A DNA stretch of 64,000 nt from Paragyromitra xinjiangensis (taxonomy: Eukaryota > Ascomycota > Pezizomycetes > Pezizales > Discinaceae), in assembly GCA_038503065.1 (NCBI GenBank), contig JBCAMK010000006.1:744001-808000 (forward strand), given 5' to 3'. A program made the translations under genes and the position numbers. This document shows, in pieces, positions 43,392 to 54,861 of this stretch (the first letter of the stretch is position 1; every line of letters starts with the position of its first letter). The notes below the pieces were generated by a model that was given only the letters and a program-made list of their open reading frames with translations, did no database searches and was not told the DNA's origin.

Positions 43392-46300
43392 GGTGGAAGT
43401 AGGTAGTATGGAGTAAAGATAGGATTCTGAGTTAAAGTTTTTTTTCTTCGATAGAGGAAAGGAGCTCTATGGGGAAAAAACTCACTCCCGGGGCCGCGAT
43501 GCGCTACTCTTTATACCTGTGGATTCTCTGAGGCCTCTCGACCAAAGTTCTACCACTTTAACGGAGTTCTCAACCAGCCGTTGTCTCATGACCGGTAGAT
43601 AGAAGGCGTCGTAATAATCCCTCTATACATCGAAGCGTACTCTCGGGGGCGCTGGGTCCTTTCGCTTATCGCTAATTGCCTTTGTCCTTTGCTTGTTTGA
43701 TCGAGAAGGAAAGCAGGATATATTTCGATGATTGCCTTTCACGATAGCTTGTTGCTACCCAGTACGGGACGTTAGAAATTTCCTAATCGGGGTTTCAATA
43801 GGATTAGAACTAACCAACCTGAATCTCAGCCCATTCACAGAATCGTGAGCTTAAAAAGTCCCAGACAAAGAATCGGAAAAGTTTATAGTAACCTCTTATC
43901 AAATGTGAGATATTCTACTTTGCCTTGTACCCATTCAAGCCCAGCCCGCAAGAGAACCTCGCAAGTCATGCGGCGCTTGGTTGAGCAACGCAATTTTATG
44001 ATTACCGAAAACGCCTAGGAATCCAACTCTCACCTCTATCGGTTTCCTGAAAGTCAAATGATTGATAGGCCACACATCACAAACCCACTTTAATTCCGAT
44101 CAGACTAGCAGTAGTCTAGGATGGCCGAAAGTATCGGTCGCAAGACATCGTCTCTTTGTCACTTAAGAGGAAAGAATAGACCCTCGAGGATACTACCTTT
44201 GACATCTAAAATATGCTAGCTAACCAGAAAAGGCTTTCCCGAAAATTACCACAAGCCTTAAGGCTTAGTCCAAATTAGGTCCCTACCTTCCAATCACGCC
44301 GCTAGTTCCCTGGGAATAATTATAGGATGATCTACCCCAACTATGCTTGTTCAAAGATACATAAAAGATGTCTTTATGGCAATCAATGGCTCAGCAGATC
44401 TTACTCACAAACTAGAAGTACTAGACTGCCGAAACACGCGAACCCATATCCCACGCAAAATACTCGATGTTTCCTGACGCTGATGATCAGGTATTGGAAA
44501 CTTATATGAGAGAATATACCCAGGCACAAAGTGGCTCGGCTTTCTTCTGGTATGTTTACTTATACCGCAAATACTCGTTGCTACGTCGTGACCAAATGCT
44601 AACTTTAATAGGTTCATTTATTGGTGGGTTATTGTTGTCATTACCGTTACGGCTGGGGTTGTCCGATGGGGCGAGCCCAAAAAAATTCATTCTCAAAAAT
44701 TCCAGAAGTACGTAGATTCCCCCGGATGATATTTGCAGATCTATCAAAGTTTTTCCACTATACCTGCACCTTCCGTGCCTTGTTCTAACTTTGATCTGAA
44801 GATAACGGCAGCCTTGCTCCCAAGCTTCCTACCCAAAACTTAGCTAATTCCACTCCTCAAAGGAAGCGAACTGGTCGAAATCAGAGTCAGGGGGCATCAA
44901 GCAAGAGAGATGCCTAGAGAGTTCGAGTAGCAATGATCTTAGCCTACGATAAAGTTTCCTTGACTTGTTCTCTGTCGCAGCATGATCATGATGCTATAGC
45001 ACCGAGATTCCCCAAACCTAGAAGTTCATCCATCTGGGAGAAACGCCAGGATAAAGTCGGGAATGTAGCCGAGTAGATGCCATGTTTGAGCGGCAAAGTT
45101 TGAAAACAGGACCGATTTATTCTGGGATTTAGCATCACGAAAAATCACCCGGATTCTGTAATTCTTCGATCTTTAAGATGGGCACCTCCACAATAAGTAG
45201 TGAGCTACGATGAAGCTTTTCATGCTTAAAATTAGGAATCTATAAACTACATATATAATGATCATGCTCCTAGACGGCGTTCAGAACAATTTGGTGCACC
45301 ACCCGTTGCTGTGCTCGTGTCCAGACTTAGGTTCTTGGCGCCAAGACAAATGAATTTGATGAGCCACAAAGGGGCGGATCTTTATGGTGTGGCGTTGTGA
45401 GCTGATAATTCGTGATAAAGATCGCGACCCTGTCTCCAGTCAATGCTTGAAAAGGAGCAAGAAAAAAGGTTGGAGATAACAATCTACTACGAGGGGAGTG
45501 ATGTCATTATAACCCCAAAAGCTTTGTCCATGATAACTTTCTAAGACCCTTAATTATGAAAGATAATCTCATAGGTTAATGCGATATAATGTGAAACGCG
45601 GGGTTAAAGACAGCCACGAATGCTCTCCCCTTGTCCACGGGTATAGAATGACCATTCAATGTCTCGTCGCCAAGTCGTAGATGCACTTACTGCTTGCACG
45701 CTGGCCACTACCATGTCATACGACTGCCTGCATCAGCCATGCTCTACCAACCACGGTTTTTCGTGAAATCAATAGCTACTGATCATGAAACTACTATTGT
45801 CGCACATTATCGTAATCCCCATCCCTCAACCCATTCGATCGCCAGCAAATATCGTCTCCTTGCATCCCTGGATCGTCAAACCTGGAGCTACCTATATTTG
45901 GTTCTGGTAGGACGACACTTCTGCACCCTGGGAACATCCGGCCTCGGGCATGTGGCGTCAAAATAAAGTCTCGGTTCGTAAGTTCTAGGAAACCAGCTAC
46001 ACCACGAAAAAGAAGTCAAAAAAAGATGAGCGACAGGATAAGGTTGCTATTGTAATTAAATACTAGAGTACCTAGGGCGATTAGATGTCCCCAATAACTG
46101 AGGTGCCCGCTCCTGGGCAACAGTTTCGGGATACATTTACTCGATTAGGGTTAGGGTTCTCCGCAATCCAAGGATCCGAAATTTGAACCAAACCCCGGGC
46201 ATGGTGCATGAAACGCGCCGCATATGGTCTGTCAATGGTCATGAGATTTCTACAAGTGAGCCGGTTCGTAAGTTGTGCGAATGGGCTTACCGGTGATCGC

Positions 46301-47513
46301 CGGCAAACGTTTGTAGCTGCTCTCTGTGGTTTCCATGGGTTAGGATTAAGCCGCCCATCATCTATTTCCACTAGATGTCTCAAAGGCATTATTGCTGATG
46401 AGATAAAGTTTAGAAGCGGAAGGACAGGGTACTCGGGATTAGTAACAGCCAAAAAATGCAATCCTATCCTCGAAGCCTTACGGTTTATGGCCTGAGCAAA
46501 CGGATAGAGAACGAGCTTACTTAGAATACGGAAATAGCTATCTCGAGTTTTTTGGGGACCCACCTTCACAAGAACGAGTAATTCCTCTCATAGGGTAGGT
46601 GTAGTCGCACGAGAGCTCCCTCGGTATCTTTTGGTGGGTTCGATAGACAGTCTAGCTAGGCGGTAGCACAAATAGCAAAATCCCCCGGGAAGACGGCAGA
46701 AATCTGGAAAGGCTTATCTTGGTGGATACATGCCTAGCTAGACAGGGATATTTGATTTGCTCTCAGAAGCTTGTGAGAAATGGCGATAAAATTTCCTCTA
46801 AACATGGTTGTATGGTCGCGAGAGTGGTTCCTGAGTTAGGTAGGTGATTAGAGTATAACTGTTAGGAACGGTTAGCGTCGTGATACCCTCGGAGCCCCAT
46901 GGGAATGCTTAGTACGGTGGCGTCGCTAGTTGGGTAAGTGGACCCTCTCTATTCTCGCATCACCACTCTCACTCCCAGAATCATCATCAGTTTCAAACAA
47001 TCTCGTCGTGGGCTGTGTGCTGGAGTGACATGGAATGTGACATGGAATAGTAACGTCTTTAAAACGATAAGAACAAGCAATAAAGCGCTACGCACTGCAT
47101 TGCTGACTATCTGTCCGAACCCCGCATATGTGCCCGCGGATGGGTAGGGTGTGAATCTATCCCATATTCGTGCACTTTTCCGGCAATGCAGAACCTCACG
47201 GCGAATCACAGCAGACACGTAGAGTAATCGCAATGTCGATCAATTCCTGGCAGTTCGCATCGGCCACCTGCTGCCTATCTGGCGAGTCAAGAATAGTCTA
47301 ATGGAAGGGGCAATTTCTATTATTACCCATATTATTCTGGTCTGTAAGGATCCCGAAGACTGAGAGAGCTTCCTCAAAAGGATCACATGCCCGTACGAAA
47401 ATTCCAGCGACATTTGAGTCTCCACGCCTGAGGCTAATTTTCACTCAACATTCTCTCCGTAGGTGGGAACTTAACACTTTGACGACGATTATTCCACGAA
47501 GACTTCAACCACC
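43392..47513. other. Gene-poor region
   Basis: Nothing could be supported as a gene in 4.1 kb. The open frames at 44467-44715 (plus) and 46081-46569 (minus, 162 codons) have no recognisable motif and overlap opposing frames. Two adjacent telomere-type TTAGGG units lie at about 46144-46157. The last hundred bases hold the promoter of the UNC93-like gene. Confidence 0.5.
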
Positions 47514-50207
47514 ATGGGCGCCGAAACGGAAGTACCGTACGCACAGCCTAGCAGGATAGAGCCTGAAGGAGAGATCTTGAGCCGTGGCAAGGAGCACAAA
47601 ATCTTTGGCATCACGCTTGCTCCATGGCGCTCGCCTATTTCACAAGGTTCGCTCGGAGGGGTTTCATGTCGCAGTGGTTGGACTGACACAATATCTAGTT
47701 ATTCTCGTCGGTTTTGTGTGTTTCTTATGTCCTGGTATGTTTCCTATTCCCGTCGCGGATATCGAGAGAAATACTAACGGGGTGTGTAGGAATGTTCAAT
47801 GCTCTAGGAGGGTAAGCTAGGACTTCAAAGTTGACAAGAGCTATTATACTAACATGACCTGATACGCAGTATCGGAGGAGGTGGTCAAGTAAGCGTTTTA
47901 GATCACCTATGATACTCTGGGCTGGCTAACATGTTCTAGCTTGACACTACCGTTCAAGCAAACGCCAATACCGCGCTGTACACAACTTTCGCGTTTTTCG
48001 GTTTCATCGCGGGGACGTTCCTCAACTATGGTATGTTAAATCATTTCTGGCGTTTATTGTCGCGCGAAGTAGTACGGTGTTCGCTAACGGTATTCAGCCG
48101 GAGCAAAACCAACATTGGCCTTCGGAGGTTGTGGCTACGCATTGTATGTCGCATCGTTCTTGTGCTACAATCATACTCAGAATAGAGGATTTGTAATCTT
48201 CGCTGGTGCGTTTCTGGGTATTGGTGCTGCTTTCTTGTAAGTCTTCCCACAACAAACGATTAAGGCTGGCTATTTATTTCTGTCATAGATGGTGTGCTCA
48301 AGGAACCGTGATGATGGTGGGACCCAATTTCTGGAAATTTCACGATATTGGGATTAACACGTTATAGTCCTATCCAATCGAGAGCGAGAAAGGACGTTAT
48401 ATTGGGATGTTCTGGGGTATTTTTAATACGGTATGCATCTGAACTGATAGACGGTCTTTTCAACACTGGCGCTGAGAACAATTAATAGGGCGCGGTCATT
48501 GGATCTATCATTCCAATCGGTAAATATTCCGTCCCATACTCTGTTTGTATGACTAACGTGGCTAATACTATCTTATAGCGACAAACTGGTATATTCTCTC
48601 AGAACTATGCTATCAGACCATAGTTAAAACTAACACAACCCAGGGACGCTCCGGATGATTCGCACGTAGCAGATGGTACTAATACCTCTCCATCCTTCCC
48701 GGGGTAATTGTGCTAAAAGAATATAGGAACCTACATCGGATTCCTTGTACTCATGCTGGCTGGTGCCTTCCTCGCATTCTTCCTCGTTCCCCCAGAGAAA
48801 ATCATCCGAAAGGATGGAACTCGAGTGCAACGTATCCGACACCCTTCTGCAACGTGAGTGCATCAACCCGTTTCTCTATATGCCGGTCTAATATTTCGTA
48901 GCTCCGAGATTGTCGGACTCTGGACCACTTTGAAGAGCGATAGCTATATCGTGTTGCTTTTCCCGTTTTTCTGGGCTAGTAACTGGTTTTACACGTAAGG
49001 ACTCATCACTTAGTTTACACTGCGACAAGATAAACTAATGTTTCTCTGTAATAGATACCAACAGGTTGGTCTAGACCGCTGTGTTTTGCTTTGCATTCCA
49101 ACTGATCTTGAAATCTCTAGAACTGCTACAACGTTTACATGTTCAACCTCCGCGGCCGTACATTCACGTAAGTAGATCCCTACTGTCTGAAGAGTATCCA
49201 GCTGACAGATCTCAGCAATCTATGGTACTGGCTGGCCCAAATCTTTGGTAAGCAGTCATGGTGTCCTTGCATCGTTTTACCGAGTCATAAACTTACGGTG
49301 ATGCAGGTGCTTTGGCTTTCGGCTTCTTCCTCGATAACCAAAAACTCTCCCGACGCAAGCGAGCTATCTGGGGCTGGGTCATCCTATTTGTCATTGTCAA
49401 CTCGGTGGTAAGTATCTCCGCTCCAGCTCTAGACGCTCAACGACTGATTACCCTTTTCCTGTGTAGTGGGGAGGAGGTCTGAAGCCATTAATCGGTTCAA
49501 CTCGCGAGAAAACACTTAACAAGGAGAACCCCCAACTTGACGTCTTCGGTTAGTTACTATGGATCCTGTTTCGTGATAACCGGATGGCTGACCTTTTTAG
49601 ATTCCGACTTCACTTGGTACTTGATTCTTTATCTATTCTACGGATTCCTCGATGCTGTACGATCCCTTAATTCCATTTTTGCGCCGTTGAAATTACTAAC
49701 ACTGATAATAGACATGGCAAACATACGCGTATGCTCACCTTCCCCTACTTCTACTCCCAATCCTGATGTTTAGTATTAACGAATTCACAGCTATTGGTTG
49801 ATGGGTGCATTATCCAATGAGGTAACTAACCCCCTTCCCCAGAACTCGCTAATCGAAACTAAGCTCACATCTCCCACAGCCCCGCAAACTCGCCTATTTC
49901 GCCGGTTATTACAAGGGTATCCAATCGGCTGGCGCAGCCGTCGTGTGGAGACTCGATGCTACACACCGTAGCTACTACACTCTGTGAGTAGAAATTAGAA
50001 ATCTGCTACCTTAGGCATGTTCGGTTACTTATCTCTAATTATAGGTTCGGTACCTCATGGGGCCTTTGTGTGATTGGCATGCTCTTCGCTATCCCGGTTA
50101 TTTGGTATCGTGTTCACGATACTGAAGTCACGGAGGCGGATTTCGTGACTCCTGCTGAGAAGGGTATCGCGATGGATTCTGTGCGGGAGAAACCTACAGA
50201 AGTTTGA
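47514..50207 (+). CDS. UNC93-like major facilitator family transporter (488 aa, 23 exons)
   Basis: The ATG at 47514 has a strong ACCATGG context. My model uses 23 exons: 47514-47646, 47699-47734, 47790-47811, 47870-47888, 47940-48030, 48098-48236, 48289-48316, 48368-48430, 48489-48519, 48579-48588, 48644-48675, 48727-48853, 48902-48994, 49055-49064, 49121-49167, 49216-49247, 49307-49407, 49467-49548, 49601-49656, 49712-49728, 49791-49821, 49880-49983, 50045-50207. All borders are GT-AG and the frame is continuous. Family landmarks are LVGFVCFLCPGMFNALGG, ANANTALYTTFAFFGFIAG, ESEKGRYIGMFWGIFNTG and FYGFLDATWQTYAYWLMG, giving about 11-12 helices. Fungal UNC93/DUF895 proteins are plasma or internal membrane MFS relatives with unknown cargo. 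The soluble loop DAPDDSHVADGT and the C-terminal tail face one side. The extreme intron density contrasts with its single-exon neighbours. Confidence 0.88.
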
Positions 50208-50826
50208 GGGGCTTGTGTTTTTTTGGGGGTTATGGGGTTAAGCATTATCTATTGGAGGAATCATGGTTTTGAGGAAGCGGGTTTAACCATAAATAAATAA
50301 ATATATATATTATAACGGCCTAATTTAACTTATTGCTATACCGTTTTGTAATCTACTCTTCGGACGGGGCCATTGTTTATTTTGGCCCTCCGACGAGTGA
50401 CCCACAAGTAGGGTTCTAACTGATGCAAAACAAATATAATAACAGCGAAAGAATAAAGTAACAATGTTGATCCACTCGTGCTGCTGAAAAGTCTTCATGT
50501 CACGTGACGAATAACTGCCAGTTATTAGAGTTTAACCGCATGTTATCTTTCACATGACACAAAGACTTTCGGTGGCACGGGTATTAGTAGTTACTTATTT
50601 ATATCCATATCCGAATCTAAATCTCGGCTATTGTTCCTCTCTTTGCTCTTACTTAATAACATAACGATTCCGAGTGATAACTCCTGACGCTCAGAGCAAC
50701 TACAATGCTCCAACTTCGCCGCTCGCCAAGAAGCAACATCAAACAAAGAGATGGATACTAGTACGAATATACAAAAACAACTCTCGCTCAAAAGAAAGAA
50801 GTTGTAAATACTCCTTCCAATCATAT

Positions 50827-53624
50827 TCAATCTCCTGCCCCATCCTCTTCGTCTCTTTCCGGAATTATCATGTTCCTCGGGCGTTTCACACCCTTAGTCT
50901 TCGTAACTGCCATCCCCCTCGAGACTTTTTGGATAACCTTCCTCTTCTTACCCGTTACTTTCCTTTTCATATTTGATGAGCTCCCCTTTTTTCCTTTGCC
51001 TTTTGGTGTAACATCTACCCCGGGTTCAATGATTTTCTCGAACCCAAAGTCCTCAAGAAAGTACTCCAGGGCCATTCTAAGCCCGGAGGCATCATAGACC
51101 TTGCATCTAGCCATAGTCAGTGAATTTAGTTGAAGGTCCATAGTGGAAGTTATTAACCTACCCGTCTTTCAAGACCTTTCCGACCCATCCATCCAGCTCA
51201 AAGATGATTCCTAACTTGGGCAGGAAAACTGCTCTCATATCTCCTAGTAGCTTTTTTCTCAGAGGATTCGGACTTCCCCTATTCCAACGAAGTACTGTCG
51301 CCAGGTACGCTGCGAAAATGTATCTATAATCCACCTTGGACACGTCCTGATGAGAGCTATCAACATATCCTGCTCTCGCCCTCTCAAGGAACCACGCCTT
51401 GGTGTCCCCCTCGACATTCCCTCCTTTTTTCAGCGAATCAAAAGCGAGGTGGACACCCGGAAACACTCTCAATAGTTCTTTTGATAATGATTCAACTTCC
51501 TCCTCAAAACCAATCAATAACTGCTCCGCCGCCCACTCGGCCTCGGCCTTTTTCGAAGCACTAAACGCGACTAACACATCACGAAATCGCTTCGAACTCC
51601 TCTGAAGAAGCTTGTCGTGAATTAAGCGTTCCAAACATCCTGTTGAACGCTCAAAAACGAAGATATCTATTTGTCCTTGGACGGTAGATGCTTTGCACTC
51701 GTTCATGATAGTTTGAAGAGGTTCCTTCTTATACTTCCCGGGGAAAATACTCTTTACTGTTCGGTAAAGATCCACGGAAGGGTAAATACGAAGCTCGTTA
51801 AGCCGATTGACGCAGTAGAGATGATCGAGGCGTTCTTTTGCTTTAACGAAAGATCCAGACCAGTAAGCTGGGTTTGGAGCTTTCGTCCCGGTTAAAGTAC
51901 CTTGTCCAAATTAGCGAATATTTTCTGGTGAACGGCATTGAGGCGAGAAACCTTTGCGCGCGGTTAAGAGACTGCCGCCGGTCAGGAAGAGGTCCCAAAA
52001 ACTCAAAATTCCATGCTTGTAACGAAAATCATAAGTTTCTAGCGGAATAGAGCTCCTAATATCATCTAATAAACGTGCCACCAACGCTCCTCCTGATTCC
52101 TCGCTTAGGTGATCGTTAAGGAGGATCGATAGGCAAAGGTCACGCCAGATCCATACCAGGATCCCGTATGGCTGGTAACCGACGACATTTTTCCATTCTT
52201 TAATAACTTTATTCTTCCCCGATCTAAGATTGACAGGGACATCATACTCTAGATCCTCCAGGTCATAACTATGACAGTAAGCAATAACCCAAAAGAAGGT
52301 TGAAATAGTTCGAGTGCTTACTTATTTCCCATCTTGTCAAGCGTTTTGATCGTCTCCGCAGCGTACATCAAGCATTTATGCGCATTCTGCAGACTACCAG
52401 TGTTCTCAATGCCTAAAGCGATGAGGTGGATGTTAGGGATCCAATCAAGAAGCTCTCTGATGACGTTAATCTTAATACTATTCTATGGGGAAAATGATAT
52501 GTGAGCATGAACCAAAAACATTGGGGGCGAGAGGATATTAGAAATTATACTTGAAGTTCGTCAGGAGTGTAGACCTGCGAATTATTTGTTTTTTGCGCCC
52601 TTAACTTGCTCAGCTGCTCTAAAGCATCATTGACGGTCTTTTTTGTTGCCTTTAGATCGAAGTCGTACTCCAGCTCCTCATCTTCATCGTCATCATCATT
52701 GCTGCCACCATTGAGGATTGGCTCCTGCGGGGCAATAGATTTTGTAAACAAGTCTGACTGCGATTCTCCGCGATTCTCCGCTATATCAATGTCTTTAGAT
52801 CCCGTAGTTCCTTCCGAGTGGCTGCTAACGATATTTTCTCCTTGTGAACGGATAGGTTCTGTGGGCGGGATCGAAGCTGGGCTCCGATTCGACTCTACGT
52901 TTTCCCGAGTAGCAGCAATGTCAGGCACTTTCTGCGAATCCTTGCGTTGCTGAGGGGGACTCCCTAAGTTTTGAGGGGCTTCCGTTGGGCGAATAGTTCT
53001 GGCCAGTTCTGGAAGAGGATTCACCTGAACCGTGTGGTTTTTTTGACTGATGGGCACCGGGCTAGATGATTGATAGACCGGAGCAGGGGCCGGGGGACGG
53101 ATGATATAATTCACTGGTTTCCTAATGCTGATCGAGGATCCAGTTCCATTGGTGCCAGAATTTAGAATAGGTTTTGTATTTTTCCTTGGATGGTTTGATT
53201 TCTGAGGGTTTCCACTTGTGGCCTTTGGGCGAGCAGATAGATTTTGAGCTGGAGCTGGAGCTGGAGGGCTACGAGGAGAATTTGCTTTCCCCAGAGAAGG
53301 AAGTGTTTTTAGCTGAGAAAATTTGAAGGGACTTGAAGGAACTTTAAAGGTTACATCTATTCGAGGAGGAATAGGAAATGTACTTCCATGCTGACCTGCT
53401 GGCGCAATATCCTGTTCAGGGGCAGTAGAAGTAAAGACATCCTCAGGCTGGGAATCAGCAAGCCATTTTTGGAATACTCGCGGAGTAACGGTAAGCTGAG
53501 GGTTTATCGAAGTCCATTCATCAGAGCAGGGTTGTGCTTGTGAATTTTGAGTAGTAGGAGCAGCGGGGTCGCTGCTGACTGCTGAGGGGCTATCCCGTCT
53601 AGCAGTACTACGAGGGACAAACAT
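50827..53624 (-). CDS. Uncharacterised 856 aa protein (5 exons)
   Basis: Exons in coding order are 52551-53624, 52322-52482, 51952-52268, 51162-51900 and 50827-51106; the frame is continuous. Intron 3 (51901-51951, 51 bp, GTTTCT donor, GCTAAT branch, GACAAG acceptor) removes an in-frame TAA that would otherwise truncate the protein. The N-terminal 350 residues are Pro/Ser-rich and disordered, with an acidic cluster (NDDDDEDEELEYDFDL). The middle and C-terminal parts are globular and helical (IKINVIRELLDWIPNIHLIA, VFERSTGCLERLIHDKLLQR, FAAYLATVLRWNRGS). The tail is Lys/Arg-rich (KGKGKKGSSSNMKRKVTGKK), a likely nuclear localisation signal. I do not recognise the family. A nuclear, perhaps chromatin or nucleic-acid-associated role is suggested only by the composition. 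The 5' end is head-to-head with the rvt gene about 1.2 kb away. Confidence 0.7.
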
Positions 53625-54861
53625 GGCGGGGAAGTTGAAAAGATGCCTGCAGAAGGAAGGAGAATTCTGGATGATGATGGAATGAGGTGGGGTTGTGGGG
53701 GTGATCGTTGGGGACGGGGCATCATTGTTGTCGGTTTCCCGGCGAGTGATGGCACATGGCCATGAGGAATACGAGAGGTATCTTAAACTCTCCTAGGACG
53801 AATTGATGTTATACGTAGGCTCTGGCTCGGGCAGCCCTTTCAATTACTCTATATTCCATCGCTTTAGGGGGGGTGGTTGGTTCTGCTTCAGTCTGTTCTC
53901 TTCTACGGTTTTCTCAGAGGAGGGACAAGAACCCTAACCCTGACGAGTATTTATAGTGAGCATCTGGGCGAAGGGGAGCATTTCTAGTGAGGCTCTTTGT
54001 CTGAGCGTAAGGGAGACAGATACACTTGGTTTGATAACAGAACAGGTATTGGTCACCCTCCTAGCTACCTCTTGATATTGGGTCACATGTTCTCACTCGT
54101 TTTCGCGAGAAGCCGATACTGCGGAGCATTCCATTGACATTCATGCACGGCACGGGCAGTGATTACATGTAGTTTTATGCGGGCTTATGGGAGTACAGTC
54201 CTGTCAAAAACTAAACTTTTTAGAGAGCTGACTAGATAGCGGATAATCAGGGGGGTAAAACCCATATGGATGCTAAATGGTTTATTAATTCATATCACTA
54301 TTTGCCACACGAGTTGCGATCTCAATCCTCTGGAGTCGGGTTTTGGTTGGGCGCTAGGACTTTTCCATGACTCAATCTCCTGTGGTCGTTGCCAAGACAA
54401 TAGCTTCGTGGGGCTGAACCTCGCGATCGACGCACTGACGACAGAGGTACCGTAATATCTCGCGATTTAAAACCAGCCTCAGCAAAACTGACAAAGTTAC
54501 CCTTGAAGCACCGAGGATTGGTTCCTAAACCACTGAATCACTTCCTGAAATGGTCCTTGTCTGGTTGCGTTCAGCACAAACGAGATATTACGGTACTACC
54601 TCATATCGGCTCGGCATGGGATCAACGCATTTTGATATGCATATTGCTTACCTCCTCATCCGAGGGTATGCGGTGACGGTCAATTCGAAGATCATACCCC
54701 TCAATGACTCTTCCCTGTTGAGTCATTCCTATCTGGTCTCCTCTACGCTGGTGGAGCCTATTTAACTCTTGCTCTCTCTCTAGAGCGAAGGTATATCTCC
54801 ATCTCCCTCATTCACCCTCCCCTAGCTCTACCTATCCATTGAGCTTCCTCTAGCTATCAGG
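53625..54861. other. Divergent promoter region between the 856 aa gene and rvt
   Basis: No gene is supported. It holds a perfect 16 bp inverted repeat (54447-54462 and 54581-54596). Downstream is a CT-rich tract (about 54770-54860, TTGCTCTCTCTCTAGAG and CTCCCTCATTCACCCTCCC) just before the rvt start. An AT-rich CCTATTTAACTC motif near 54758 may act as a TATA-like element. Confidence 0.5.
54447..54596. repeat. Inverted-repeat element with perfect 16 bp arms
   Basis: GTACCGTAATATCTCG (54447-54462) is perfectly inverted at 54581-54596, so the element is 150 bp. A solo copy of 15 of these bases (TACCGTAATATCTCG) lies at 7526-7540. The form fits a short MITE sitting in the promoter region of the rvt gene. 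Confidence 0.65.

Noticed and set aside
44467..44715. 82-codon frame with a hydrophobic segment
   Set aside because: A single hydrophobic stretch, no recognised motif, and no splice partner that extends it convincingly.
46081..46569. 162-codon open frame on the minus strand
   Set aside because: No domain, signal or composition supports it, and it lies in gene-poor DNA with competing frames.
48317..48367. Premature stop in the UNC93-like gene
   Set aside because: The TAG lies at the end of a 51 bp GT-AG intron; removing it restores the conserved ESEKGRYIG region.
52600..52953. Open frame antisense to the 856 aa gene
   Set aside because: It is the shadow of a low-complexity, acidic coding region on the other strand.
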